Counted from the stretch's first letter, positions 7,662 through 16,765 are shown. The stretch: 64,000 nucleotides of DNA from an uncultured delta proteobacterium (GCA_900079685.1 LT599018.1:2147486-2211485); one strand, 5' to 3'. A program made the numbers and translations. Notes: generated from the letters alone by a model not told the origin.

Positions 7662-8546
7662 TTAAAACGCCTTGGTAAAGACCAGAGATGTTATGTTGCC
7701 CTGCGTGGTGTTCTTGTTTTCAAACTCCCACAGGGAGCGCAACGTGACGTTGAGTCCCCAGGGGGCGTGCGTGTAGCCTATTTCCGGCCCCACGGCATAG
7801 GCCTTTTCCATGCCTGGCGCGGCGTTCCGGCCCGTGTCCTCTTTGAGCTGCCATTGGCAGTACCCGGCGATGCCCGCTTCAAAGCCGGAGGAAAATGCCT
7901 TGCCCACGCCCCATTCGAAATGGAAGTCGTCGCCCGGCCGTACGTGGGTTTCCTCCTGATCGCTTACATGATTCTCGTACCGGGCGAGAACGGAGGCGCT
8001 CCAGGTTTTTTCCGCGTCAAAATATACGGTGCCGCCCGCGCTCCAGAACACGGTCCAGAACCCTTTTCCGGGGTTGGCGTTGTAGTTCTTCCGGAATTCG
8101 CCCGTCGGCATGTACAGCCCGACGCCCACGGCCGTATCCCAGCGGTCGCCGTGCCAGTGCAGCAACGCGGGCTCGACCAGGATGTCGCCGACGCCGAACT
8201 TGTGCTGGTCGAAAACGCCGTCCATTTTAATGTCGCTGTAAATCAGGGGCACAACGACGTCCATGCTTAGATTCGCGCCGAAAATCGTGGCCGGAGTCGT
8301 CCAGATGAGCCGGTTGACCAACGCGTACACGTCGGCCTCGAAATCCTTGTTGGATTTCTTGTCGTTGGTTTTCAGTTTGTCGGCCTGGTAATAGACGTTG
8401 TACACGCGCCAATAAACCCCCTCCGGCGGGAGAGTGGCGGCCTTGATGCCCTCGACGCCGTTGGTGTAATGACTGTGCCCGGCAAGAGCCTGGCCGGAAA
8501 ACAACACGCCACAACACAGCGCCACAATGAAAAGCGCCCGGTTCAT
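7662..8546 (-). CDS. SphA/MetA-type outer-membrane barrel protein (phenol-degradation MetA-like family)
   Basis: A 294-aa exported protein. Residues 1-22 are a signal peptide (MNRALFIVALCCGVLFSGQALAG). The mature part is rich in alternating aromatic strands and resembles the family annotated as 'MetA pathway of phenol degradation' transporters (PF13557): LPPEGVYWRVYNVYYQAD near the start, the central GVGLYMPTGEF, and strands ending in Phe (LVFTKAF). AGGAGTTC precedes the ATG at 8546; a frame to 8666 has no ribosome site. No catabolic genes are near, so the substrate is unknown. It is probably an outer-membrane channel for a hydrophobic or anionic solute. Confidence 0.75.
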   Translation of the reverse strand: MNRALFIVALCCGVLFSGQALAGHSHYTNGVEGIKAATLPPEGVYWRVYNVYYQADKLKTNDKKSNKDFEADVYALVNRLIWTTPATIFGANLSMDVVVPLIYSDIKMDGVFDQHKFGVGDILVEPALLHWHGDRWDTAVGVGLYMPTGEFRKNYNANPGKGFWTVFWSAGGTVYFDAEKTWSASVLARYENHVSDQEETHVRPGDDFHFEWGVGKAFSSGFEAGIAGYCQWQLKEDTGRNAAPGMEKAYAVGPEIGYTHAPWGLNVTLRSLWEFENKNTTQGNITSLVFTKAF

Positions 8547-8698
8547 GAACTCCTCCTTTACTGTTAGACAAAAAACGCCTGCAATCGAGCCTAGCCTCAT
8601 ACCCACAACGGCGCGCGCAGTCCAATTATTTTTATACCCGGCAGGAATAACGGGCCGCGGCCTCACGCCGCCGCACCGGCGATATTCTCCCGGAACGC

Positions 8699-10432
8699 TC
8701 AGGCGCGCCAGGCAAAGACCATATGCCGGGCGAAGGCTTCGCCAAAGGCGGGGTCCGTGGCGAGGTCCAGGGTGGTGACGGCTTCCGCCCAGCGCGCGCA
8801 GGTCTCGCGCACGGGCCTGTATTTGAGGAAGAGCGCGGCCCCGGCCAGGGAAGTGTTGCCAACCGGAACGGTTTTATTCCCCATGCCCGGCGGCACGAAG
8901 CCCAGCCCGGTCAGGGCGGCGATCGGCGCGTGCATGCCGAGGGAACCGGCAAGGCAGACGCGGGTCAGCCGCGCCGCCGGGATGGCCGCCTCCCGTAAAA
9001 GATGCGAAACCGCCAGCGTGAAGGACGCCTTGACCTTGAGGATCTCCTCCACGTCCGAGGCGAAGAGCGCCATCCTGCCCGGCAAGCGGATGCTTCTTTC
9101 CCCCATCCGGGCCTCCATTCCGGTCCCTGTCCCGGCCCCCTCGTCCCCGCCCAGCTTGCGGGCCAGAGGCGTGCCGTCCTTCGCGGCGAACAGGCCGTCC
9201 TCGGAAAGAATGCCGGATGCCCGCAACGCCCGCAGCAGGGACAAATAGCCCGTGGCGGTGATGCCCCCCGTGGCTGTAATGCCCCCTTCCGTAGGCGAGC
9301 CGCCCCCCATGACCACGGGTTCCAGGCCGCGCGGCGTGAGCGCGTATTCCGTGACCGCGCCGGGCACGGCTTCGCTGCCGTAGGCCAGGTTGATGCCCTC
9401 CAGGGCCGGGCCCATGGGCAGGCTCGCGGCCAGGGCCTCATGCGGGGAAAGGGCCAGCACGCACTCGCCGTTGGTGCCGAGATCCGCCAGCAGAAACGGG
9501 AATTCCGGGGCCGGGCCCAGGGCCGCATCCGGGTCCAGGACCAGAGCCGCGTACCCGGCGCTCACGTCCCCGCCCACGAACGGCGCGATGAGCGGCGGGA
9601 TGTACACCGGCGGCAAACCGGCCACGGCCGCCTCCCGGTTGCCGGGGCACGGCAGGGCATACGGGGCGCGGGCCAGGGAGCGGGTGTCGCAGCCCAGAAA
9701 AATGCCGGTCATGGCCGGGTTGGCGGCCGCGCACAGTTCCTCCACGCAATACCCTTCCACGCTGGCCGCCGCGACGGTTGCCGCGAGAGCCGCCGTTACC
9801 AGGCCGCCGAGAGTTTCCGTGCCGCCTTCCCGCGCGGCATAGGCGATGCGGGAGATCACGTCGCTCCCCGCGCCCATCTGCGGGTTGGTCATAATCCCGT
9901 GGGGCAGACCGGCGTTATCCGCCCGGTCATCCGCCCGGCCGTCAAGAGTCACGACCCGCCAGTGGATGGACGTCGTGCCCAGGTCCACGGCCAGGCCGAA
10001 ACGGCCCGCGCGAGGCTCCGCGCCTGTTGCCGCGCCTGCTGCCGCCCGCCGCGCGGGCAGGGCCGGAACCAGCACATGCGCGCCTTCTTCCGGCGCGCGG
10101 CGGCAGGCGAGCCGCCAACCCGCGTCCAGGTCGTGGTGGGAAAGAACCGCCCTTTCCGCGTCCAGCGGGAGCGGCGGCGCGGACAAAAAACGCACCCGGC
10201 AGAGGCCGCAGCGGCCCAGCCCCGAGCACAGGGCGGGCGGGGCGAAAAAGCCGGAAAGATACAGACTCTGGGCAAGGGTCGCGCCCGTGACGGGAAGGGC
10301 CGTGTCCGCGAACCCGGCGGGCGGTGCCGCGCCCAGGACCGCCCCGCCGGAAAGATCGCGGAAGTTCCGGGCGGAAAACGGCGGGAACGGGGTGTTCCCT
10401 TGGGTTCTGTGGCGGACGGTTATGGTCGGCAT
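8699..10432 (-). CDS. RACo-like corrinoid activation protein: [2Fe-2S] ferredoxin domain plus ASKHA ATPase (DUF4445 type)
   Basis: A 577-aa protein. The N-terminal domain has Cys69, Cys75, Cys78 and Cys110, the C-x5-C-x2-C...C pattern of plant-type [2Fe-2S] ferredoxins. It continues with an ASKHA-type ATPase region: GLAVDLGTTSIHWRV near residue 145, a second LADLGTNGEC block, and a C-terminal LAGSLGMHAPIAALTGLGF. This is the architecture of reductive activators of corrinoid proteins, which use ATP to reduce Co(II) to Co(I). The ATG at 10432 has GGAG upstream. No corrinoid protein or methyltransferase lies in the window, so its client is elsewhere. Codon use is very GC-rich. Confidence 0.85.
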   Translation of the reverse strand: MPTITVRHRTQGNTPFPPFSARNFRDLSGGAVLGAAPPAGFADTALPVTGATLAQSLYLSGFFAPPALCSGLGRCGLCRVRFLSAPPLPLDAERAVLSHHDLDAGWRLACRRAPEEGAHVLVPALPARRAAAGAATGAEPRAGRFGLAVDLGTTSIHWRVVTLDGRADDRADNAGLPHGIMTNPQMGAGSDVISRIAYAAREGGTETLGGLVTAALAATVAAASVEGYCVEELCAAANPAMTGIFLGCDTRSLARAPYALPCPGNREAAVAGLPPVYIPPLIAPFVGGDVSAGYAALVLDPDAALGPAPEFPFLLADLGTNGECVLALSPHEALAASLPMGPALEGINLAYGSEAVPGAVTEYALTPRGLEPVVMGGGSPTEGGITATGGITATGYLSLLRALRASGILSEDGLFAAKDGTPLARKLGGDEGAGTGTGMEARMGERSIRLPGRMALFASDVEEILKVKASFTLAVSHLLREAAIPAARLTRVCLAGSLGMHAPIAALTGLGFVPPGMGNKTVPVGNTSLAGAALFLKYRPVRETCARWAEAVTTLDLATDPAFGEAFARHMVFAWRA

Positions 10433-10568
10433 GGCTGCGGCTCCGTTATCTGGCGGTCCCAAAGGACGCCAGAGCATATGCCAGCTTGCACGGTTAGGCA
10501 ACGTGACCGTCTTAACGCCCAGGGCGGGCGCATCTTAATTTCATTGCGTCGCGCGGCATTACAAGACA

Positions 10569-10658
10569 CTGGATTCCCGCCTTCGCGGGAATGACGTAGA
10601 GAAAAATGCAACTCTCGGTTAAGACAAACGTCATTCCCCGCGAAGGCGGGGAATCCAG
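10569..10658. repeat. Paired REP-like inverted repeat
   Basis: The left arm 10569-10597 contains GGATTCCCGCCTTCGCGGGA and the right arm 10628-10658 is its near reverse complement (an extra C/G in each hairpin). Each arm is itself a small hairpin (CCCGCCTTCGCGGG). This sequence type is a widespread bacterial REP motif. It sits in the 478-base gap (10433-10910) between the divergent corrinoid activator and fliM genes; the rest of that gap holds no gene I can support. Confidence 0.8.
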
Positions 10659-10910
10659 GCGGCACAAGCTTTGCGTTCTAACTTCCTTGGCGGAGTAAGG
10701 GATTAAGATGCGCTCGCCCTGCCCTGTGCCAGGAAAACCCGTCCCGGACCGGGAGAGGTTCCGTTCATCCATTTTTGGCCCCTATTTTGCATAAAATTCC
10801 ATGCGGACACTTTTGCGGTCAGTACATTGACCTCTTGATGACGAACGCATATCGTGGCGGAGAAACGCGCGCTCCCGGCAAGGCTTTCCGGGACGTTGAG
10901 AAGGTAGACC

Positions 10911-11891
10911 ATGAACAAAATTTTGGCGCAGGACGAAGTTGATGCCCTGCTCAGGGGCCTTTCCGGCGGGGAAATAGATTCCAGCACCGACGAGCCTGTT
11001 GATGATTCCGGCATCGTGCCCTTTGACCTTGCCAACCAGGACAGGATCATCCGGGGCCGCATGCCTGTTCTGGAAATCGTCAACGACCGGTTTTCCCGGC
11101 TCTACACCAACACCCTGTCCAACATCGTCCGCAAACGCGTGGAAGTGAACCCCATTTCCATCGACATGACCAAGTTCGGCGATTTCATGCGCACGCTCCC
11201 CGTGCCCACGAGCATCAATATTTTCAAAATGGACCCGTTGCGCGGCAACGCCATCATCGTGGTGGACGCGCGGCTGGTCTTCGCCCTGGTGGAAAGCTTT
11301 TTCGGCGGCCAGGGCACCCAGCCCAAAATCGAGGGCCGCGAATTCACGCCCATCGAACAGACCATCGTCAACAAGGTCGTCAAAATCGCGCTGGAAAAAA
11401 TGGAGGAATCCTGGCGGCCCGTGCACGACGTGAGCATGGAACTGGTCCGCTCGGAGATCAACCCGCAGTTCGCGGCCATCGTGCCGCCGTCGGACGTGGT
11501 CATCGTCATCACCTTCGAGGTCGAGCTGGAGACGGCCATCGGCTCCATGACCATGTGCCTGCCCTACGCCACCATCGAACCCATCCGTTCCAAGCTCCTG
11601 GCCAGCTTCCAGACCGAACGGCTGGAAGTGGACCACGCCTGGGTGGCCCGGCTGAAAGAGCGGCTCCTGGAAACGCCCGTGGAACTCAAGGTCCGGTTCG
11701 GGGATTCCAAAATTACCAGTAACCAGCTGCTCCGCCTGAAAATAGGCGACGTCATCATGCTCGATACCGACACCGACGACCTGCTCGAATGCTCCATCGC
11801 CGGGATTACCAAATTCTGGGGCATCGCGGGCCAGGTCAAAAGCAACCGCGCCTTCCAGATCATCAACGAGGAAGAACCCAAGACCACATAG
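10911..11891 (+). CDS. fliM: Flagellar motor switch protein FliM
   Basis: A component of the C-ring that binds CheY-P and sets rotation direction. The length of 326 aa is normal. The N-terminus has the CheY-binding stretch ILAQDEVDALLRGLSGG (ILSQxEIDALL in the family), the middle domain begins LANQDRIIRGRMPVLEIVNDRF, and residues about 250-326 form the SpoA domain (VELKVRFGDSKITSNQLLRLKIGDVIML). It is not within a flagellar operon here: the flanking genes are metabolic. The expected FliG/FliN partners are outside the window. Confidence 0.97.
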   Translation: MNKILAQDEVDALLRGLSGGEIDSSTDEPVDDSGIVPFDLANQDRIIRGRMPVLEIVNDRFSRLYTNTLSNIVRKRVEVNPISIDMTKFGDFMRTLPVPTSINIFKMDPLRGNAIIVVDARLVFALVESFFGGQGTQPKIEGREFTPIEQTIVNKVVKIALEKMEESWRPVHDVSMELVRSEINPQFAAIVPPSDVVIVITFEVELETAIGSMTMCLPYATIEPIRSKLLASFQTERLEVDHAWVARLKERLLETPVELKVRFGDSKITSNQLLRLKIGDVIMLDTDTDDLLECSIAGITKFWGIAGQVKSNRAFQIINEEEPKTT

Positions 11892-11950
11892 GCGCACGGA
11901 TCCGGAAAACCGCCGCCCCTTTTTACCCTTTTCACCGATATTCCTTACGC

Positions 11951-11974
11951 GCCCAGCAGGTAAATCTGCTGGGC
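11951..11974 (+). terminator. Hairpin after fliM, possible terminator
   Basis: A 9-bp GCCCAGCAG stem with a 6-base loop. It is followed only by a short CTTTT a few bases on, so it is a weak intrinsic terminator at best. Confidence 0.4.
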
Positions 11975-12065
11975 GCTGGACTTTTCCGCCGGTAAACCGT
12001 ACATAATGCAGATTAGGACTGCTCCGCCATTTCCGGTGGGATCTGATGCAAAAAGGATACGCACG

Positions 12066-12851
12066 ATGCTGACAATGAACACGATAACCTATGAAAAACG
12101 CGGGCATATCGGGCTATTGACCATCAACCGCCCCAAGGCCATGAACGCCTTCAACAATGAGGTGGTCACGGAAGTTTACGTTTGTCTCGAATCCCTCGTG
12201 AACACGGACATCCGGTGTCTCATCGTCACGGGGTCCGGTGAGAAAGCGTTCGTGGCGGGCGCGGACATCCGGGAAATGCAGTACCTCAACCCCTCCCAGG
12301 CCGCTGCCTTCAGCCGGGCGGGCAACGCCGTCATGGCGCTGCTGGAGGATTTCCCCGTGCCCATCATCGCGGCCATCAACGGCTATGCCATGGGCGGCGG
12401 GTGCGAGCTGGCGCTCTCCTGCGATATCCGCATCGCCTCGGAAAACGCCGTGTTCTCCTTCCCGGAGGTTGGCCTCGGCATCATTCCCGGGTTCGGCGGC
12501 GCGCAGCGGCTCGCGCGCATTATCGGCATCGGCAAAGCCAAGGAACTCATCTACACCACCAACCGCATCAACGCGGCGGACGCGCTGACCGTGGGGCTCG
12601 TCAACGCGGTGTACCCGCAGGAACAGCTCCTCGACAAATGCCTGGAAATGGCTGAAAAAATCGCGTCCAACGCGCCCACCGCCGTGCGGGTGGCCAAGGG
12701 CGTCATCAACAAAAGCATGGGCATGGAACTGCACCAGAGCTACGGTCTGGAAGTGCTGCCCTTCAGCACCTGCTTCCTGACCAGCGACCGCCAGATGGCC
12801 ATGGACGCCTTCGTGGACAAGCGCCCGAAAGACGCGTTCACCGGGAAGTAA
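12066..12851 (+). CDS. Enoyl-CoA hydratase (crotonase family)
   Basis: Adds water across 2-enoyl-CoA, for example crotonyl-CoA to 3-hydroxybutyryl-CoA. The 261-aa length is usual for a single-domain crotonase. The oxyanion-hole block [27 protein letters not shown] with the first catalytic Glu, and [14 protein letters not shown] with the second are all present; the C-terminus ends [15 protein letters not shown] start at the ATG at 12066 (AAGGAT upstream); another ATG lies 9 bases on. It pairs with the dehydrogenase at 12929, giving two adjacent beta-oxidation/butyrate steps. No thiolase or acyl-CoA dehydrogenase is nearby. Confidence 0.92.
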   Translation: MLTMNTITYEKRGHIGLLTINRPKAMNAFNNEVVTEVYVCLESLVNTDIRCLIVTGSGEKAFVAGADIREMQYLNPSQAAAFSRAGNAVMALLEDFPVPIIAAINGYAMGGGCELALSCDIRIASENAVFSFPEVGLGIIPGFGGAQRLARIIGIGKAKELIYTTNRINAADALTVGLVNAVYPQEQLLDKCLEMAEKIASNAPTAVRVAKGVINKSMGMELHQSYGLEVLPFSTCFLTSDRQMAMDAFVDKRPKDAFTGK

Positions 12852-12928
12852 TGCCTCCTGGCTGGGTTGGGGCAGCGCCCCAATTTTCGAAAGGACAACA
12901 TCCCAATAAGACTCTCAAAGGAGTTTAT

Positions 12929-13765
12929 ATGAAAGTAGGAATCCTCGGGGCCGGAACCATGGGCGCGGGCATCGCGCAGGCGTTCGCCGCGGCGGACGGA
13001 TACGAAGTCATCCTCTGCGACCTGAACCGGGAAGCGGCCCAGAAGGGCATTGACCGCATGAAGGCCAAGCTGGAAAAAACCGTGGCCAAGGGCCGCATGG
13101 AACAGAAAGAGGCGGACGCGATCATGGCCTCCGTCACGGCCGGGGAACACGGGGATCTTTGCGAATGCGAACTCATCGTCGAGGCCGCCATCGAGAACAT
13201 GGAGATCAAGAAAAAGCTGTTCGCGGACCTTACCACAAGTTGCGTGGCCAACGTGATCTTCGCCACCAACACCTCGTCGCTGTCCATTACGGAACTGGGG
13301 CGCGGGCTGCTGCGGCCGGTTATCGGCATGCATTTCTTCAACCCGGCGGAAACCCTTAAATTAGTGGAAGTCATCGCCGGGCTGCACACGCCGCGGGAAG
13401 TCATTGACCGCGTGACCGCCATTGCCAGGGATATCGGCAAAGTTCCCGTGGAAGTGCAGGATTCCGCCGGGTTCGTGGTCAACCGCATCCTCATACCCAT
13501 GATTAACGAAGCGGTCTGCGTGCTGGCCGAAGGCGTGGCCAGCGCGAAAGACATCGACGAAGCCATGAAGCTGGGCGCGAGCCACCCCATGGGCCCCCTG
13601 GCGCTGGGCGACCTGATCGGCCTGGACGTGTGCCTTGCCATCATGGAAGTGCTGCACACGGAAACCGGCGACGGCAAATACCGCCCCCACCCGCTCATGC
13701 GCAAAATGGTGCGCGGCGGCATGCTGGGCCGGAAAACCGGCAAGGGATTTTTCGAGTATTCGTAA
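12929..13765 (+). CDS. 3-hydroxybutyryl-CoA (3-hydroxyacyl-CoA) dehydrogenase
   Basis: Oxidises L-3-hydroxyacyl-CoA with NAD(P), or runs in reverse in butyrate synthesis. The protein is 278 aa. Rossmann fingerprint [11 protein letters not shown] at residues 7-17, catalytic His in GMHFFNPA, then the dimerisation/catalytic domain starting [18 protein letters not shown], and the C-terminal ending [17 protein letters not shown] precedes the ATG. It lies 77 bases after the crotonase gene on the same strand and before a strong terminator, so the two are an operon. Context does not decide between fatty-acid breakdown and butyrate formation. Confidence 0.93.
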   Translation: MKVGILGAGTMGAGIAQAFAAADGYEVILCDLNREAAQKGIDRMKAKLEKTVAKGRMEQKEADAIMASVTAGEHGDLCECELIVEAAIENMEIKKKLFADLTTSCVANVIFATNTSSLSITELGRGLLRPVIGMHFFNPAETLKLVEVIAGLHTPREVIDRVTAIARDIGKVPVEVQDSAGFVVNRILIPMINEAVCVLAEGVASAKDIDEAMKLGASHPMGPLALGDLIGLDVCLAIMEVLHTETGDGKYRPHPLMRKMVRGGMLGRKTGKGFFEYS

Positions 13766-13782
13766 AGAAATCGCTTCTGCCG

Positions 13783-13824
13783 CAACGCAAAACACCTGCC
13801 TGTTCCGGCAGGTGTTTTGCGTTG
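13783..13824. terminator. Bidirectional terminator
   Basis: An 18-bp perfect stem CAACGCAAAACACCTGCC with a 6-base loop, located between the dehydrogenase (+) and the HD-GYP gene (-). Confidence 0.88.
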
Positions 13825-13835
13825 GGAATGAAAGC

Positions 13836-15000
13836 TTATCGAGAGACGCCCAGCACCGACGCCGGATCCACGCCGAGTTCCGCGGCGGTGAGGACCTTGC
13901 GGATGGGCGGATACCCTCCCCGCGCCAGATCGCATGCGATTTTGCCGCACTGCTTGCCCTCCTTGTCCTTGACGAGCAGGACCGTGGGGCTCATCGGGGC
14001 CGTGACGTTGACCTCGCTGACCACGCCGCGCGAGGCGTCTTCCAGCTCCACCGCGCTGCCGATGGGGTATACGCCGAGCAGGCGGATAAACCGTTCCGCC
14101 ATGCCCGGGAAAAATTCCTTTTCCCGCATGGAGTACAGGATGCTTAAGGCCTTTGAGAGCGGCATGGGGTCTTTGTACACGCGCTTGCTGGAAAGGGCGT
14201 CAAACACGTCCACAACGGCCGCGATGCGGCCCGGCAGGCTTATGGCCTCCGGCCCCAGGGACCGGGGGTAGCCCGTGCCGCAATACTGCTCGTGGTGCTC
14301 CAGAACGACCTGGAAAACTTCCTTGGGCGCGGTTTTGTATTCCTTCAGATAATCGGCGCCGAGCTGCGGGTGCCGCTTCATGACGGCCATTTCATCATCG
14401 TTCAGCCGGCGCGGCGCCTGGAGGATGCGGGCGGGAATAAGCGCCTTGCCCACGTCGTGGAACAGCGCGCCGAGGCCTATGGCCTGCAGCGTGCCGTCGC
14501 CCATGCCCAGGCCGCGCGCGAACATGACCGTGAGCACGGAAACGTTGACGCAATGGGTGTAGGTGTAGTCGTCCGTCTGGCGGAGCTTGCAAAGGCTGAA
14601 CAGGGCGTCGGCGTTGCGGTCGAGGCTTTTGAGGATGTTTTCCACCAGCGGCTCGGCGGCGGGCGCGTCAAAGGGCGCGCCCTTGCGCACGGCGTCCATC
14701 ATTTCCTTCGCCATGTTCAGGGAAAGCGACTATGGGCGGCGGGGGCATGAAATCCGCCGTCATGTCCCTGGCCGCGACCGAGGGCACGAGCGCCGCCATT
14801 TCCGGGGGCAGGCTCCCGGGACGGCAGCGGGAGAGATCGATATAGGCTTCGGTATAGCCGTCCGCCCGGAGCGTATCCAGTTCCTGGCCGGTCAATTCGC
14901 CTTCGTCGGAATACAGATACGGGTGCTGCAACCAGGAAACGCCCGTATTGGCAATGAACATGCCGGGACGAAGGTCTTTTGTTTCAAGTTTGTGGAACAC
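13836..15000 (-). pseudogene. HD-GYP domain c-di-GMP phosphodiesterase, interrupted by a single-base frameshift
   Basis: Two overlapping frames make one protein. The first (GTG start at 15000 after GGAGGAGAA, about 90 aa) is the DUF3391-type N-terminal domain: KLETKDLRPGMFI...YIDLSRCRPG. The second (to 13836) has the HD-GYP domain, with HDVGK, HHEQYCGTGYP and DVFDALSSKRVY, and a C-terminal YPIGSAVELEDASRGVV extension. The frames meet near 14730, where removing one base restores P-I-S-L-S-L-N-M. HD-GYP proteins hydrolyse c-di-GMP and commonly govern motility or biofilm. The shift could be real inactivation or a sequencing error; all catalytic motifs are intact. Confidence 0.8.
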
Positions 15001-15136
15001 GGTTGTTCTCCTCCGTCACCCGGCGGGAAAAGCGCTTACGGGCAAACCCGGCCGCTCTCCGCCGCTGAACGATGGGAAGATTATATTTTTGTTATAAATT
15101 GTATTATACATATAAGCGGAAAATGGCAAAAGAAAA

Positions 15137-15165
15137 GGACGCCGCCGTATTTTCCGGCGGCGTCT
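15137..15165. repeat. Target-site duplication (left copy) carrying a terminator hairpin
   Basis: A 29-base sequence identical to 16737-16765. It includes the hairpin GACGCCGCCG/CGGCGGCGTC. On the minus strand it continues into CTTTTCTTTT, the T-tract expected of the original queF terminator. Confidence 0.85.
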
Positions 15166-15219
15166 CAGACCCTTGACAAAGTCCTGGCCTTTTAGCCGGG
15201 ATTTTGTTTTTATATCTCC

Positions 15220-16677
15220 ATGATAAAGCGCAAAACCGAACAGCAAGGCATGATGGAACTGGTATATATCGAGCAACTCGTGCCTAAAGAACATCTTCTT
15301 CGTAAAATCGACAAGGCTATCGACTTCAGATTCATCTATGACAAGGTCAAAGATAGATACTGTCCCGATAACGGCAGGCCGGCAGTTGATCCGGTTGTGC
15401 TATTCAAGATGCTTTTTATTGGGTATTTGTTCGGCATTCGCAGCGAGCAACAGTTGATTCGCGAAATCGAAGTCAATGTCGCATATCGTTGGTTTCTCGG
15501 CTTTACTCTCACCGACAAAATCCCCCACGCCAGCACCTTCAGCCAAAACCGCCGCAGGCGTTTCAATGACAGCCCGGTTTACCAGGAAATTTTTGACGAG
15601 ATTGTGCTCCAGGCCATAAAGCGCAAGATGGTGGACGGCAAAACGCTGTACACCGATTCAACCCACCTGAAAGCCAGTGCCAACAAGGGAAAATATGACA
15701 AGGCCCAGGTGCTCAAATCCGTACGCGATTATGTGGAGGAACTTGACCGGGACATTGATGAAGACCGCCGCAAGCATGGCAAAAAGCCTTTGCCGCCCCG
15801 CGATGAGACTCCGGAAACCAAGGAAATCAAGGTCAGCACCACGGACCCGGACAGCGGGTATATGGTGCGCGAGGGCAAACCCAAGGGTTTTTTCTATCTG
15901 GATCACCGTACCGTGGACGGAATCTGCGGCATCATAACCGACAGTTTCGTTACCCCCGGCAATGTGCATGACTCTCAGCCCTACCTCTCCCGCCTTGATC
16001 GCCAACGGAAGCGTTTTGGTTTCAACGTCGAGTCCGCAGGCCTTGATGCAGCCTACTTCACTCCCCATATCTGCAAAGGCCTTGTGGAAAGAGATATTTA
16101 TGGAGTCATCGGGTACAGCCGCCCCACACACCGCGCGGGTTACCTGCGCAAAAGGGATTTTGTCTATGATGAGACTTGTGACTGCCAGCTCTGCCCGCAA
16201 AACCGAGTCCTGCGCTATAGGACAACGACCCGGGACGGTTACCGTGAATATGTCTCGGACCCGTCCGTTTGCCGCAACTGCTCCCTTCTCGGGCAATGCA
16301 CCGCCAGTCGCAACCATACCAAAGCAGTAACGCGCCATATCTGGCAGGAATATAAAGATATAATCAACGAATATCGCTACGAGGACAAAGGCAAAGCCAT
16401 CTACAAACGCCGTAAGGAGACAGTGGAGCGGAGCTTTGCCGACGGCAAGGAATTACATGGGCATCGCTACGCCCGCTTCCGAGGCCTTGCGAAGGTCCAG
16501 ATGCAATGCCTCTTGTCCGCCGCCTGCCAGAACATGAAGAAAATAGCCCTGCGCATCTGGGAGCGGTCAAACGGCCCTTGCGGCCCAGGCTTTTCCCGCT
16601 CCCAAACGACACTTTCCCGCTTGTTTTCCCATCTTTGGAGAATTTGCTCCGCTCCAAAATCCGCAGTGCCCGCATAA
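15220..16677 (+). CDS. IS1182-family transposase
   Basis: A 485-aa DDE transposase. The N-terminal DUF772-type region reads PAVDPVVLFKMLFIGYLFGIRSEQQLIREI, followed by FLGFTLTDKIPHASTFSQNRRRRF. Catalytic acidic candidates are in YTDSTHLKASANK, ESAGLDAAY and the C-terminal ETVERSFADGKE. A cysteine cluster (CDCQLCPQN...CRNCSLLGQC) typical of this family lies at about residues 325-370. The last 30 residues (WERSNGPCGP...) are unusual and probably read into the IS end. Purines are richer here than in neighbouring host genes, as expected for a mobile gene. Confidence 0.93.
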   Translation: MIKRKTEQQGMMELVYIEQLVPKEHLLRKIDKAIDFRFIYDKVKDRYCPDNGRPAVDPVVLFKMLFIGYLFGIRSEQQLIREIEVNVAYRWFLGFTLTDKIPHASTFSQNRRRRFNDSPVYQEIFDEIVLQAIKRKMVDGKTLYTDSTHLKASANKGKYDKAQVLKSVRDYVEELDRDIDEDRRKHGKKPLPPRDETPETKEIKVSTTDPDSGYMVREGKPKGFFYLDHRTVDGICGIITDSFVTPGNVHDSQPYLSRLDRQRKRFGFNVESAGLDAAYFTPHICKGLVERDIYGVIGYSRPTHRAGYLRKRDFVYDETCDCQLCPQNRVLRYRTTTRDGYREYVSDPSVCRNCSLLGQCTASRNHTKAVTRHIWQEYKDIINEYRYEDKGKAIYKRRKETVERSFADGKELHGHRYARFRGLAKVQMQCLLSAACQNMKKIALRIWERSNGPCGPGFSRSQTTLSRLFSHLWRICSAPKSAVPA

Positions 16678-16694
16678 CTAAACGCTGCAATAAA

Positions 16695-16726
16695 ACAAAC
16701 CCCCGCTCAAAAAAACGGGGGTTTGT
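16695..16726 (+). terminator. Terminator inside the IS end
   Basis: Stem ACAAACCCCCG/CGGGGGTTTGT with an A-rich loop, shortly after the transposase stop codon and partly overlapping the right inverted repeat. Confidence 0.7.
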
Positions 16727-16736
16727 CAGAGGTCTG

Positions 16737-16765
16737 GGACGCCGCCGTATTTTCCGGCGGCGTCT
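16737..16765. repeat. Target-site duplication (right copy), terminator hairpin next to queF
   Basis: Identical to 15137-15165. This copy lies 22 bases past the queF stop codon. On the minus strand it now runs straight into the IS rather than into a T-tract. Confidence 0.85.

Larger units (their letters stand above)
15166..16736 (+). mobile_element. IS1182-family insertion sequence, complete
   Basis: A 1571-bp element. It begins CAGACCCTTGACAAA and ends with the inverted match of CAGACCTCTGACAAA (15 bp, two mismatches). It is flanked by a 29-bp direct duplication. It holds one transposase gene and its own terminator near the right end. Ends, duplication and the open frame are all intact, so it may be active. 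Confidence 0.9.

Noticed and set aside
9002-10594. 530-residue plus-strand frame
   Set aside because: Antisense shadow of the corrinoid activator gene; Arg/Gly/Pro-rich composition typical of antisense frames in high-GC DNA.
13836-14714. Treating the HD-GYP frame as a complete stand-alone gene starting at 14714
   Set aside because: The frame before it encodes the matching N-terminal domain with a good GTG start and ribosome site, and a one-base change joins them.
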